Shown here piece after piece: positions 16,770-26,078 of a stretch of DNA of 64,000 nt. This DNA comes from Streptomyces sp. WM4235 (GTDB lineage Bacteria; Actinomycetota; Actinomycetes; Streptomycetales; Streptomycetaceae): contig NZ_LGDE01000068.1 of the NCBI RefSeq assembly GCF_001279725.1, positions 1-64,000 on the forward strand. Direction: 5' to 3'. A model generated the notes under the pieces. The model saw nothing but the letters and a program-made list of their open reading frames with translations, had not been told where the DNA came from and searched no databases. The position numbers and the translations under genes were made by a program. Each line of letters opens with the position of its first letter. The first letter of the stretch is position 1.

Positions 16770-19096
16770 TGACCTCAGCACCTCAGCCGGACTCGCAGGT
16801 CGAGATCCATCGCCGCATCGCTCATCGTCTCGCCGAACTGGTCCACAGCGAGCCTGGCGTCCCACTTCACCCCTACATCCGCCGGCACCTATCCCAGCAC
16901 GCAGACCTCGGCCACGTCCTGAACGATGCAGCTCTTCCTGCGGCATTCCTTCCTTGGGACACTGACGGCAGGCTCCGGGGCCGCCTCGGACTACCAATCG
17001 CCCCGCGGCCAGACCAGCATGCTGTGGCGGCTTGGGCTGAGATCGAGCCATTCCTGGTCGGTGCGGACCAGAGGACGCGTCAGGTCAGCCTCGAATTCGC
17101 TCTCGCCACACGGGGTGTACAGCTCGGCGAGAATGTGACCGTCCGCCCCCGACTCGCCCGTTGGCAGACGCCAAACAACGTGGTGGCGGATGCCGGGACA
17201 GTACTTACATGTCTCGCAGTGATTCGAGGAGCGGACGGCCGCACGTACCTTGCGGCAGGCGGCCGAGACGGCGTTTTGGTAGTAGATCCGATCAAGGGAA
17301 CCCAGGTTGGAGAACGGCTGGCCGTCGAAGGCGGAGTTCGGGCTGTGGTGGGGTTCCCCGGACCCCAAGGTCGAGCACTGCTCGCAACTGGCGGCAAGAA
17401 CGGGTTGGTTCGACTCTGGGATCCCTTGACCGGGGCCGAGGTTGCCAGGCCATTGCGTGCGCACCAGCACGCCGTGTCGTCGATGGTGGCATTCCCCGGG
17501 AGCCCTGACCGTCCACTGCTCGTCACGGCCGGCACCGACGGAGACGTCCGTCTGTGGGATCCCCTGGCCGGCATTGAGGTTGCCAGGCCATTGCGTGCGC
17601 ACCAGCACACCGTGTCGTCGATGGTGACACTCTCCGGGAGCCCTGACCGTCCACTGCTCGTCACGGCCGGCACCGACGGAGACGTCCGCGTGTGGGATCC
17701 CCTGGCCGAGACTCAGCTCGTCAGAGCCTTTCATGCTCACAAATTGGGTGCGATGGCCTTGGCGACGTTCCCCGGCCCCGAGGGCCGTACCTTGCTCGCT
17801 ACTGGCGGCAAGGGGTCGAAGGGCCGAGCTGTCCGGGTGTGGGAACCGTTGTCCGGTACCGAGGTCAGCAAGCTTTCGCGTGGCCGTGGGAGCTTCGCGA
17901 GGGCCATGGCCTCGTTCGACGGGGCTGATGGTATGCACTTGCTCGCCACGGGGGGAACGGACGGGGTCGTTCGCCTCTGGGATCCTCGGACGGGCGAGCT
18001 GGTCTCCGAGCTGATGCACGGTTACGAGGGCTCCGTGTTGGCGCTTGTGACGTTCCCCGGTTCACACGGAGCGCGACTGTTGGCCACGTGTGGCAGGGAT
18101 GGAGTGGTGCGGGTGTGGGACCCGCTGAAAGTCCAAGGCGGTGAGGTCGAGCGCGGCCACAAGGCCGGGGTACGGGCCCTTGTGGCATCCGGTGGGCAGA
18201 GAAATCAGCCACTCCTCGCCACGGCCGGTCATGACACGGTGGTGCGGGTGTGGACCCCGCTGACCGACAGCGATGCCGCTAGGCAGCTTCAGAGCCCCGA
18301 GAGTGTGGTGCGGGCCCTGGCGGCGTTCACCGGTCCTAATGGCCGGCCACTTCTTGCCGTCGGCGGGAGCGACGGGGCAGTGCGCGTTTGGGATCCGCAG
18401 GCTGGGAAGATGACGGGTCGCCTCCTCCGGGACAAGCAGAGCTCAGTGGCCGCCCTAGTGACGTTCGGTGACTCGGAGGACCGACCACTGCTTGCTGCGG
18501 GCTACCGGGACGGAGCCATTCTGGTGTGGGATCCGTTGACCCAAGGCAGGCTCTATGAACTGGTGGGTGAGCGCCGTGTCGAGGTGACGGCTCTGGCTGC
18601 CTTCTACCGGACGGAAGGCCAGCTTCTGCTCGCAGCCAGCGGCAAGGACGGCGCGGTACGTGTCTGGGATGCCGAAACCGGCGATCCGGCCGGACAGCCG
18701 ATTCAGAGCTTTCAAGGCGAGGTACGAGCCTTGGCCGCGTTCGACGGGCCCGCGCATCGTTCGCTGCTTGCCATCGGGGGGAGCGACGGGGCCGTCACCC
18801 TTTGGGATCCGCTGACCGGTGAACCAGCGGGAGAGCCGCTTCAGGGCCATCGAAGCGCAGTAACTTCTCTGATCACCTTCGTGGGTCCACAGGGCCAAGT
18901 GCTGATGGCTACCGGAAGCAAGGACCGCAACCTTCGGGTTTGGGATGCCCTAACGCGCCGCTGCCTACTCCGCATCGTCACAGCGAGTCCCCTCCATGCC
19001 CTGTTCCCGGTCCGGGGTGACCGTGCGGGAGCATCAGGCCTTCTGGTCGGTGCCACGGCCGGATTCGCCTTCGTTGATATCGATATGGCCGAGTGA
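16766..19096 (+). CDS. WD40-repeat protein, partner of the caspase-STAND protein
   Basis: 776 residues (GTG 16766 or ATG 16769; both overlap the previous stop). Residues 1-125 are helical (HRRIAHRLAELV, then HPYIRRHLSQHA), resembling the linker normally found between a STAND ATPase and its WD40 sensor within one protein. About 13 WD40 blades follow, each ending VRVWDP or VRLWDP. With a blade count near 14 it would form two propellers. I infer that a formerly single caspase-ATPase-WD40 protein is made here as two translationally coupled chains. Two neighbouring blades are nearly identical at DNA level. Confidence 0.85.
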   Translation: MMTSAPQPDSQVEIHRRIAHRLAELVHSEPGVPLHPYIRRHLSQHADLGHVLNDAALPAAFLPWDTDGRLRGRLGLPIAPRPDQHAVAAWAEIEPFLVGADQRTRQVSLEFALATRGVQLGENVTVRPRLARWQTPNNVVADAGTVLTCLAVIRGADGRTYLAAGGRDGVLVVDPIKGTQVGERLAVEGGVRAVVGFPGPQGRALLATGGKNGLVRLWDPLTGAEVARPLRAHQHAVSSMVAFPGSPDRPLLVTAGTDGDVRLWDPLAGIEVARPLRAHQHTVSSMVTLSGSPDRPLLVTAGTDGDVRVWDPLAETQLVRAFHAHKLGAMALATFPGPEGRTLLATGGKGSKGRAVRVWEPLSGTEVSKLSRGRGSFARAMASFDGADGMHLLATGGTDGVVRLWDPRTGELVSELMHGYEGSVLALVTFPGSHGARLLATCGRDGVVRVWDPLKVQGGEVERGHKAGVRALVASGGQRNQPLLATAGHDTVVRVWTPLTDSDAARQLQSPESVVRALAAFTGPNGRPLLAVGGSDGAVRVWDPQAGKMTGRLLRDKQSSVAALVTFGDSEDRPLLAAGYRDGAILVWDPLTQGRLYELVGERRVEVTALAAFYRTEGQLLLAASGKDGAVRVWDAETGDPAGQPIQSFQGEVRALAAFDGPAHRSLLAIGGSDGAVTLWDPLTGEPAGEPLQGHRSAVTSLITFVGPQGQVLMATGSKDRNLRVWDALTRRCLLRIVTASPLHALFPVRGDRAGASGLLVGATAGFAFVDIDMAE
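17441..17716 (+). repeat. Recent 138-bp tandem duplication in the WD40 gene
   Basis: The segments from 17441 and 17579 (138 bp, 46 codons, one WD40 blade) differ at only a handful of positions. The other blades are much more divergent, so this is a recent in-frame blade gain. Confidence 0.8.
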
Positions 19097-19290
19097 GCGT
19101 CGATCACGCCTCAAGTGGGTGAGTGGAACCTTGCCCTCGCTGCGGTAGCTCTCGCAGGCGCGGTGGATTGCCAGCCGGAGCTGTTCACTGGCTGGTCGCG
19201 GTTGAGGGGGATGCCGATGGACAGGGCGACTCCACCGTCGGCAAGGCCGAATCCCCAGGGGTCTGGTGCAGGTCCGGGGGACAGGTTCGG

Positions 19291-20135
19291 TCACGCGGCC
19301 TGAAGGGCCTGTGTCGTCATGACGGTCTCGAATTCGACGGGGGTCAGTCTGCCGAGCGAGGCTTGCCTGCGGCGGCGGTGGTAGGTCCTCTCGATCCAGG
19401 TGACGATCGCGATCCGCAGTACCTGGCGGGTGGCCCACGTCCGGCGGTCATGGCCGCGTTGTCGCCGGCTGCCCCGACTCTTCTTATGGAGCCGGCCATC
19501 CGGTGGCGGTCGAGCGCCCGGACGAATTTCCGGGACCGGAATTGCGATCCACGATCGCTGTGCAGAATGGATCCGGCGACGTGTTCACGCCGGGCCACGG
19601 CGTTGTCCAGGGCGGTCACGGCCAGGCGGGACTTCATGCGCGTGTCGATGGAGTAGCCCACGATCCGCTTGCTGAAGACGTCCTTGATCGCGCAGAGATA
19701 CAGCTTTCCCTCGCCGGTGATGTGTTCGGTGATGTCGGTGAGCCACAGCCGGTTCGGGCCACTCGCGGTGAGGTCACGGCGAACGAGATCGTCGTGCACC
19801 GGTGGGCCAGCCTTCTTGTTCCTGCCTCGTTTCTTGCCGAACACGCTCCACCAGCGGTTGTCCCGGCAGATCCGCCACGCGGTCCGGTCGGCCATGGCGG
19901 ATCCCGCGCTGTGGGCCTCGTCGGCCAGGAAGCGGTAGCCGAACTTTGGGTCCTCACGGTGGGCGTCGAACAACGCGTTCGCGCGAGCGGCCGGCTCGAC
20001 CTCGGCATCGGTCACCGGCCGCTCCAGCCACCGGTAGTAGGGCTGTCTGGCGAGCTTGAGGACCCGGCACGTGACCGTGACGGGAATGCCGTCCGTGGCC
20101 AGCTCCTTCACGACCGGGTAGATCCTTTTCCCGGG
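19291..20135 (-). pseudogene. IS3-family transposase OrfB, catalytic Glu deleted
   Basis: The DDE integrase core is readable: first Asp in WLTDITEH, second Asp in LHSDRGSQF. At GDNAAM (about 19448) the frame breaks. The normal C-terminus resumes one frame over (RTWATRQVLRIAIVTWIERT, then RQASLGRLTPVEFETVMTTQ) and ends at 19291. The stretch that should hold the third catalytic residue (ESFF...LQ) is missing, consistent with a deletion of about 40 bp. The element cannot transpose on its own. Confidence 0.8.
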
Positions 20136-20416
20136 AGGTTCGCCTGGGACAGGTAGGCGGCGGCCGGGCGCAGGACCTCGTTCTCCTGCTCCAGCAGCTT
20201 GATGCGCCGACGTGCCTCGCGCAGCTCCGCGCTCTCCTGGCTGGTTGTCCCGGGCCGAGTCCCGTCGCCGATGTCCGCCCGGCGCATCCACTTCCACAAC
20301 GTCATCGCGTGGACTCCGATGTCAGCGGCCACCTGCTCGACCGTCACGCCCGGGCCGCGCTTCCTCGCGACCCGCACGACGTCCTGGCGGAACTCTTCAG
20401 GATATGGCTTGGGCAC
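20108..20416 (-). CDS. IS3-family transposase OrfA
   Basis: 102 residues. Helix-turn-helix of IS3 OrfA type (EEFRQDVVRVARKRG, then VEQVAADIGVHAMTLWKWM) followed by a leucine-zipper coiled coil (ELREARRRIKLLEQENEVLR). OrfA provides DNA binding and, by -1 frameshifting with OrfB, forms OrfAB transposase. It overlaps the upstream end of the orfB frame. Intact in itself, but its partner is broken. Confidence 0.85.
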   Translation of the reverse strand: MPKPYPEEFRQDVVRVARKRGPGVTVEQVAADIGVHAMTLWKWMRRADIGDGTRPGTTSQESAELREARRRIKLLEQENEVLRPAAAYLSQANLPGKGSTRS

Positions 20417-20705
20417 AGCGACACCCTCCCACCCGCCCCGCAGGGCAAGCCAGACCAGATGTCACCCAATCGTGCGGCAGACCCGGTGCCCACCGGCAGC
20501 CCCTGCTACGAGCAGTTGGTGGCTGATATCTGTATCTCTCTGCCTAGCCGGTCCATGCCTCTTAGGTAACAACAGAAACAGTAGGCGTCACACGTCACAT
20601 CAACTCAGTAAATATGATGGCGGAAACGAGTCGCTAGGCAGCTCGCGTAATCCCGTGAATTTCGGATTCTCCGTCATCTGGCCGGACCGCGGCGACGCTA
20701 CGGCT

Positions 20706-20933
20706 ATGCGACTTCATTTCCTGCGCTGGATCCTCGCCCCCATCACCAGCTGGCAGGCGTTTCGGGTGTCCAGGGCCAGCCGTGGACGCACTTCATTCGA
20801 CGTGGCCTGGCGGCGGGCCAGGGTCGCGAGACACCCTGAAGAAGCTCCCTACGTGTGGCTCGGACACAGAGCTCCCAGCAGCACCGAGCATCATGACCAG
20901 ACCGGCAACAACCGGCCACATGGCCCGATCTGA
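20706..20933 (+). CDS. Small hypothetical protein, 75 residues
   Basis: Not recognised. Arg/His/Trp-rich, beginning MRLHFLRWILAPITSWQAF and containing HPEEAPYVWLGHRAPSS. Codon third positions are fairly G/C-rich, supporting coding. No strong ribosome site. It lies between the IS and the three-gene set. The rest of 20485-21071 shows no other gene. Confidence 0.4.
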   Translation: MRLHFLRWILAPITSWQAFRVSRASRGRTSFDVAWRRARVARHPEEAPYVWLGHRAPSSTEHHDQTGNNRPHGPI

Positions 20934-21071
20934 CACGGCTGATTTTCGGTCGACAACAGCGGTGATCGAGAAGACCGTGGGCTTTCCGCCACATTCTGAA
21001 AAGCATTCCTCGACGCTTGGCCGTTTAGTGAGAATCAAGAGCCTGCCAGCCAGACAACGGGGGAGAGCGAT

Positions 21072-21593
21072 ATGCCGGATCCTGTAGAGATCGCCCTGAT
21101 CAGCTCAGCCGTGCCCGCCACACTGACCTTCCTGTATCAGCGACTGGAACACCTGCTCAGCCCACGCCGCCGTGAGATCGAGCCCGATGTCAGCCTTCCC
21201 GACACCCTGGTCGGAATGCTTCAGCTGCCCCTGCACCCGGACGAGGAGCGCCTTCAGGCCTACGAACGCGAACTCGAAGTGCTCCACCTCGTCCTCCAGG
21301 GCTACGCCGGCCGTAACCTGGACACAGACGCCACAGACCCAGGCCTGCTGCGCAGCATGACGATGCTGCGGGCCGCCCTCGAGGACATCTACGGGCAGCG
21401 TCTGACCTTCGAAGGCGAGAACCGCCCGGCCTCCGGGCCGTTCGTCGACCAGAAGCTGACCACGCTCACCGGTGAGGCCACTGGTATGGATGCCGACGAG
21501 ATCAGCGGGAACGCCCGGGTCACTCAGCAGGTGGAAACGGTCGAGGCAAACGCCAAGCTCATCGGAATGAAAGCGCGCCGGATCGGCGGATAG
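21072..21593 (+). CDS. Conserved-type protein, first of a three-gene set
   Basis: 173 residues, GGGGGAGAG before the ATG. Begins MPDPVEIALISSAVPATLTFLYQ, split here only for length: a short hydrophobic N-terminal segment that could touch the membrane. A helical body of unknown fold follows (ERLQAYERELEVLHLVLQGY). The C-terminal half ends with repeated Thr/Gln/Glu (RVTQQVETVEANAKL). It lies 61 bp ahead of the ATPase-like gene. This combination of a small membrane-tethered protein and a P-loop-like partner recurs in Streptomyces as far as I recall, but no function is known to me. Confidence 0.7.
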   Translation: MPDPVEIALISSAVPATLTFLYQRLEHLLSPRRREIEPDVSLPDTLVGMLQLPLHPDEERLQAYERELEVLHLVLQGYAGRNLDTDATDPGLLRSMTMLRAALEDIYGQRLTFEGENRPASGPFVDQKLTTLTGEATGMDADEISGNARVTQQVETVEANAKLIGMKARRIGG

Positions 21594-21654
21594 CAACGCC
21601 GAAACGCCACCCGCTGCGCACCCGCGCAACGGCGCCATCCGTCCGAAGGGCCGC

Positions 21655-23937
21655 GTGTTGACACTGAACGAACCGACCGCCCCCAGCCAGCCCCGCGGGC
21701 TGCCAGTCCTGGCTCCACCTCCCAGCGGCACCGACGCGACCAAGCCTCCCGCCGCCCTCCCCGCCGAGGCCGCACCTACTACCCCCGCGCAAGCCACAGT
21801 GCCCGCGCAGGACGGAGCCCCGCCCGCTGCGGAGGAACCAGCAGCACCTGCCGAGGCGACCACCACGGCTGATCACGTGTCCGAACCGGATCGCCATGCC
21901 GAAGACCGCACTGGGAACACCGATTTCGCGATGAGGGTTGACCAGACGGTTCCGAACAACCACGGCACCGTCATTGGCGTTCAGAACAACCACGAGATCC
22001 AGCGACTACGCGGAACCCCTCTGACCGATGACTGGGTCCGCGGGCGCCTGCGCAGCTTTGCCAGCAACGACGACACGACGAAGACACTCGAGGCGATCCT
22101 CGAAGCCCACCGCGTCGTGGTCATCCACGCGTCCCCCGGCACCGGCCGTTACACCACTGCCCTGCACATCCTCACCACCTTGCGCATGCGCGCTATCCGC
22201 CAGGTCAGGCGCGTCCCCGACGAGAAGATCGAGCTCGAAGGGCTTCTGGACGAGGACACCGGCTGGATCCTGGACCTGCGACACGAGACACAGCCGTTGC
22301 CCACCGCTACTGGACTCCACCTGCGAGAGATCGCGGACCATCTGCGCGAGACCCGATCGTTCATCATCGCTGTCGTCCATACCGACACCTGGACGAGCGT
22401 GGCCGACGAAGCACCCGACCTGGACCACCAGCTCAAGCCCGCGGACGGGCTCCGTGTCGCCCGCTCGCACCTCGCCGACCAGCCACTCAAGCCGAGCGAA
22501 CTGGACCAGTGGCTCAGCGATAGCAAGATCACCCGCCACCTCCAGCACGCCACACCAGCGATGGCGGTCAGTTGGGCCCACAAAATCACGTCGGCCGTCA
22601 CACTGAACCACTCAATGACGGAACCGAAAATCTTCGACGAACTCGTCGACTTCGTCATCCAGTCCGCGCGGAACTGGCGCAGTGAACTCCTCAAGTGGCA
22701 CAAGGAGCAAACCGACAGCGGTCACCGCACCTACCTGCTCGCCGCCGCCGTACTCGACGGAGCAACAGCCCAGGCCGTCTACGACTCCCACCTCAAGCTC
22801 GGTACGGCACTCGACGACACACCCGTACCCACCAAAGGCCAGCGCGGCCCCGGCGTCATCGAACTTACCGACGCCATCAACGCAGACCTCGGCACCGACG
22901 ATCGCATCCGCTTCCTGCGCCCGGGATACGCCGAAGCCGTCGTCGACTACTTCTGGGTCGACCGTGCCCACCACGTCGAGGCCTTCACTCACTGGACAGC
23001 CGAGCAAGCAGCCCTCCTGTCCGGCGACCTCGGGATCGGTCTGGCTGATCGCGTCAGCCAGTGGGTCATCCGCTACACCCTCACCAAACAGAGCCTGACC
23101 GTATTGCGCGCGACCGCCACACACTGGGCAGCCTCCAAGAACCTCAGCGGCCCCGCCGTGGACCTCCTGGTCGCCGCCGCCATTGACCCGCAAGCCGGCA
23201 AACTCGCCCGCGATAAATACCTTCAATGGGCCGGCGCCCCCGACCAGCCAACCCCTGACGAACGCGTCCACACCCCGGTCGCCCTCAAACGCGTCCTCGC
23301 CGCAGCGATGGCACAGCTCGGCCCCGCCTACCCCAAGGTCGCGCTGAGGCGACTGGCCGACCTCGCCGCGCACACCGGCGACGCCACCGTCACACAAGCC
23401 GTTGGCGAGGCCCTCATGGCCCTGTGGGACCAAGAAGGCTTCACGGAACGGATCCGCGACACACTGACCACTTGGTTCACCGCAGCACAGCACCACCACA
23501 CCGCTGCAGCCCGCCGCGCCTTCCTGCATCTCGCGGAAAGGACTGGCCCCTACGGCATCCCCATCCTCCTGACCACACACACCAGCGGACCAGACCCCTG
23601 GACCCTCACCGGCTGGCGCCGATCCCTCGACGACACCCAGAGCAGCCAGATCCAAGGGGCCGTCGACGCCTGGCTTGACGCCGCCCTCGCACACCGCGAA
23701 CTCCGCACCACGATCGTCACCACCTTCACCGAAGCCGTCTTCCGATCCGATACCGACCGCACCTACCTCGCCCAGCGGTACATCGTTCTCAACCACGCCG
23801 CCAACGGATGGGAACCCGCCCACGCCGGACAGCAGCCCACGGAACGCACCCGCCTGCGCGACGAGGTGCTCATCGCCATCCGAGAAGCAGACCCGACAGC
23901 CCCGACCCGCGCCCGCGATGCGCCGACCACGTCGTAG
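21655..23937 (+). CDS. Large STAND-like protein with degenerate P-loop
   Basis: 760 residues from GTG 21655 (GAAGGG upstream). Residues 1-80 are a Pro/Ala-rich disordered tail. A short motif VPNNHGTVIGVQNNHE follows, similar to the NHG-x-V segments seen ahead of STAND-like domains in conflict-system proteins. The nucleotide site is VIHASPGTGRYTTAL near residue 165: Lys of the Walker A motif is replaced by Arg, so ATP hydrolysis may be lost. The rest is alpha-helical, probably a repeat scaffold. It overlaps no neighbour but is co-directional with both. Possible role: scaffold or sensor with the flanking genes; inferred only from layout. Confidence 0.65.
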   Translation: MLTLNEPTAPSQPRGLPVLAPPPSGTDATKPPAALPAEAAPTTPAQATVPAQDGAPPAAEEPAAPAEATTTADHVSEPDRHAEDRTGNTDFAMRVDQTVPNNHGTVIGVQNNHEIQRLRGTPLTDDWVRGRLRSFASNDDTTKTLEAILEAHRVVVIHASPGTGRYTTALHILTTLRMRAIRQVRRVPDEKIELEGLLDEDTGWILDLRHETQPLPTATGLHLREIADHLRETRSFIIAVVHTDTWTSVADEAPDLDHQLKPADGLRVARSHLADQPLKPSELDQWLSDSKITRHLQHATPAMAVSWAHKITSAVTLNHSMTEPKIFDELVDFVIQSARNWRSELLKWHKEQTDSGHRTYLLAAAVLDGATAQAVYDSHLKLGTALDDTPVPTKGQRGPGVIELTDAINADLGTDDRIRFLRPGYAEAVVDYFWVDRAHHVEAFTHWTAEQAALLSGDLGIGLADRVSQWVIRYTLTKQSLTVLRATATHWAASKNLSGPAVDLLVAAAIDPQAGKLARDKYLQWAGAPDQPTPDERVHTPVALKRVLAAAMAQLGPAYPKVALRRLADLAAHTGDATVTQAVGEALMALWDQEGFTERIRDTLTTWFTAAQHHHTAAARRAFLHLAERTGPYGIPILLTTHTSGPDPWTLTGWRRSLDDTQSSQIQGAVDAWLDAALAHRELRTTIVTTFTEAVFRSDTDRTYLAQRYIVLNHAANGWEPAHAGQQPTERTRLRDEVLIAIREADPTAPTRARDAPTTS

Positions 23938-23989
23938 AAGGGGTGGCTGGCCTCAACCCCGGGCAGGCAACCTCAGCATCACTTGCCCC

Positions 23990-24685
23990 ATGCCCAGTAC
24001 GATGCCCGGCCACCCCTTCACCCTCACCCTCACCGGGGCGTGGGAAGAACTTCCCTCGCCTCGTCCCCACCACAACCCCGACGCTGCCGCCAGTCACCAC
24101 GCCCTGACCATCGTCCGCAACATCACCTCCGCCCTCACCCCGGCCGACACAGTCCTGGCCGCGGCACGCATCAACACGCTCCTCGGCCAGCCCTCCGACA
24201 TCCCCGGCATTCCTGTCAGGCTCATCTGGGCCCACGCGGACCTGACCACCGACCTCGAGGCACTCAGCGCCACCAACCGACACCAACGTCTCAAGCACGA
24301 GGAGGAACAGCGCCGTGCCGAACAGGCCCGCCACCTGGAGACGGCACGTGCCTTCCAGACCACAGTGATGAGCGACCCCTCCCTAGCCCTGGCCTACTGG
24401 TATGCCACCGCACCGCACACCATCGACAAAGACACACTTACTCGCCTCGAACAAGTGCACAGCCAAGCCGCCGCTTACGCACCACAAGGCCGTTGGGCAC
24501 TCCTCGCACGCCTGCTCCACACCTTCACCAGCGACCTGACCACCGACGCCAAGAACCACCTCATCGACACGATGGCTGCCCTCACCGACCGTTACGGGCA
24601 ACCCGACATCGCCAGCGAGATCCGCACCCTGCACACCCCAGACCCGGCCGAGCGGCATGTCCCTGCTCAGGGGCCAACCCCCTGA
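23990..24685 (+). CDS. Hypothetical protein, third of the set
   Basis: 231 residues (ATG 23990, or 24002). Not recognised. It opens with a beta-like stretch (HPFTLTLTGAWEEL), then a domain with VRLIWAHADLTTDLEAL, then a coiled-coil segment (RLKHEEEQRRAEQARHLETA) and a helical end. The coiled coil is typical of effector-associated regions. It lies 52 bp after the STAND-like gene on the same strand, so an operon is likely. Confidence 0.6.
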   Translation: MPSTMPGHPFTLTLTGAWEELPSPRPHHNPDAAASHHALTIVRNITSALTPADTVLAAARINTLLGQPSDIPGIPVRLIWAHADLTTDLEALSATNRHQRLKHEEEQRRAEQARHLETARAFQTTVMSDPSLALAYWYATAPHTIDKDTLTRLEQVHSQAAAYAPQGRWALLARLLHTFTSDLTTDAKNHLIDTMAALTDRYGQPDIASEIRTLHTPDPAERHVPAQGPTP

Positions 24686-25100
24686 GCGCCCCGGACACGA
24701 CGAAAACCGCCCATGACAACGGGGAAACACTCACGCAGCGCCGGACGCCGAATTGGCGGGCCGACGACTGGCGCGAGGTGGGCCGCAGGTCATCACCACC
24801 CCGCCTGGGACGGGCGAAGCTAGGTTCGCGGCTCTCGACCTCGGCCAGCCGCTCTTCAGGCGCGCTGCGTTGGTTCGGTGCTGCGTTGTCCCAGGCGCCG
24901 TAGGAAGTAGCGTCCGCACGCTCTGCTGAATGAGGCGCCACACGCATTGTCTCCCAACTCACAAGAGCTGCCTCTGCCCCCTACGGGCGTGGACCCCAGC
25001 GAGCGCGTCGGACTGGTCACCCAGGCTGCTGCGCCCTGCGGGTATGGACCCTTGGCGTCCGGTCTCTGAACGAGCCAGATGTGGTCCAGCGCGCATGGTG
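24686..25100. other. Intergenic stretch, nothing recognised
   Basis: 415 bp between the end of the three-gene set and the convergent HEPN gene. The frames are short and lack family motifs; local GC is a little lower than around it. No clear terminator hairpin with a T-tract was seen. Confidence 0.4.
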
Positions 25101-26078
25101 CTACTTGCCGCAGAGCTCATCGATTCGACACTGCTCCCAGTAGTCCAGGACCATGTCGAGTCGCCTGACGGACGGTTCGATCCGGCTCAGGGAGCGGTCC
25201 AGGTTGATGAACGGAATCATCAGGCCGGTGAGCGATGACGTCTTGGACTTCAATCGCTCCGCCTGCTTCCTCCATGACAGCAAGTGCTTGGCCACGTCGC
25301 TGAGACCGTTCAGCATGCGAGCCATGTCGTCGTCCGGGAGGGAGGGGTCCACTTCCCCGGCACTGTTGACGCCCAACAGCTGCTGCGCGATGGCCACGGC
25401 CGCGATGACGGCCTGGACACGTTTCATTGCGTGATCGTGAAACCTGCGGCTTATCGCTTTGAGATCGACATCGACGCCTTCGACAAGCCGGCCCCGGAGC
25501 TGATGTGGCGTCACGATGCGAGCTGGGTCCGACGACGCCATCGTCCATGCGATTGGTCTGTGCCGGCCGATGAGTTCATCTGCGAGAACCCTGTAGGCCA
25601 GTACAAGATCTGAGATCAGATCCGGTTCCAGCGTGTCCCGGTGGTATGCCGCATTGCGGTACTGGTGCAGCCGGTCGAGCACCTCGCGTTCCTGGGCTGT
25701 CAGCACGCCCCTCTGTTTCAGGAACTTGGTCCTTTCATGCAGATGTTCGTCCATGGACTTACGGCGATCCGGTTCCACATGCTCGTCGACGGCTTGGGTC
25801 AGCCGCTCGTCGATCTGTCCGCCGCTGTCACGGAACTCGCGCATTTCCGCAATGACGCTGTCAGCGATCTGGGAGGCCAGCTGGGCGTTGACCTCACGGC
25901 CGATGACCACCTCAACCAGATGGTCCAGGAGGATGAGGGCAAGCCGGTCGTGTGCCTGGTCACCTGCCTCAGCGCAGCGCCGGATCTCGGCTATCTCGAC
26001 CGCGAGCCAGTTCCACTGCTCGGCCTGCTGTACTGCGACGCGGTCCCAGTCGGACGCGAAAGGCTGCATAGGTGGCAT
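25101..26078 (-). CDS. HEPN-domain protein, candidate RNase
   Basis: 325 residues, all-alpha. Near residue 142 it reads RLHQYRNAAYHRDTL, containing RNxxxH, the catalytic signature of HEPN ribonucleases found in toxins, Abi systems and CRISPR effectors. The helices before it (EFRDSGGQIDERL, HERTKFLKQRGVLT) fit a HEPN bundle. A helical C-terminal half follows with no recognised domain. No neighbouring antitoxin nucleotidyltransferase is present; the nearest one (37.9 kb) belongs to another operon. An IS3-family element is inserted only 28 bp before the start codon, so the native promoter may be lost. Confidence 0.6.
   Translation of the reverse strand: MPPMQPFASDWDRVAVQQAEQWNWLAVEIAEIRRCAEAGDQAHDRLALILLDHLVEVVIGREVNAQLASQIADSVIAEMREFRDSGGQIDERLTQAVDEHVEPDRRKSMDEHLHERTKFLKQRGVLTAQEREVLDRLHQYRNAAYHRDTLEPDLISDLVLAYRVLADELIGRHRPIAWTMASSDPARIVTPHQLRGRLVEGVDVDLKAISRRFHDHAMKRVQAVIAAVAIAQQLLGVNSAGEVDPSLPDDDMARMLNGLSDVAKHLLSWRKQAERLKSKTSSLTGLMIPFINLDRSLSRIEPSVRRLDMVLDYWEQCRIDELCGK

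Larger units (their letters stand above)
19258..20484 (-). mobile_element. IS3-family insertion sequence, degraded
   Basis: About 1.2 kb with imperfect ~25-bp terminal inverted repeats (GGGTCTG-N...-GACA at 19258-19282; complement at 20460-20484; roughly 18 of 25 match by eye). It holds orfA and a damaged orfB on the minus strand. No target duplication was obvious, so the ends are approximate. Confidence 0.7.

Noticed and set aside
19097..19257. Possible remnant reading frame on the minus strand (RPASEQLRLAIHRACESY)
   Set aside because: Too short and without start, ribosome site or family to support a feature.
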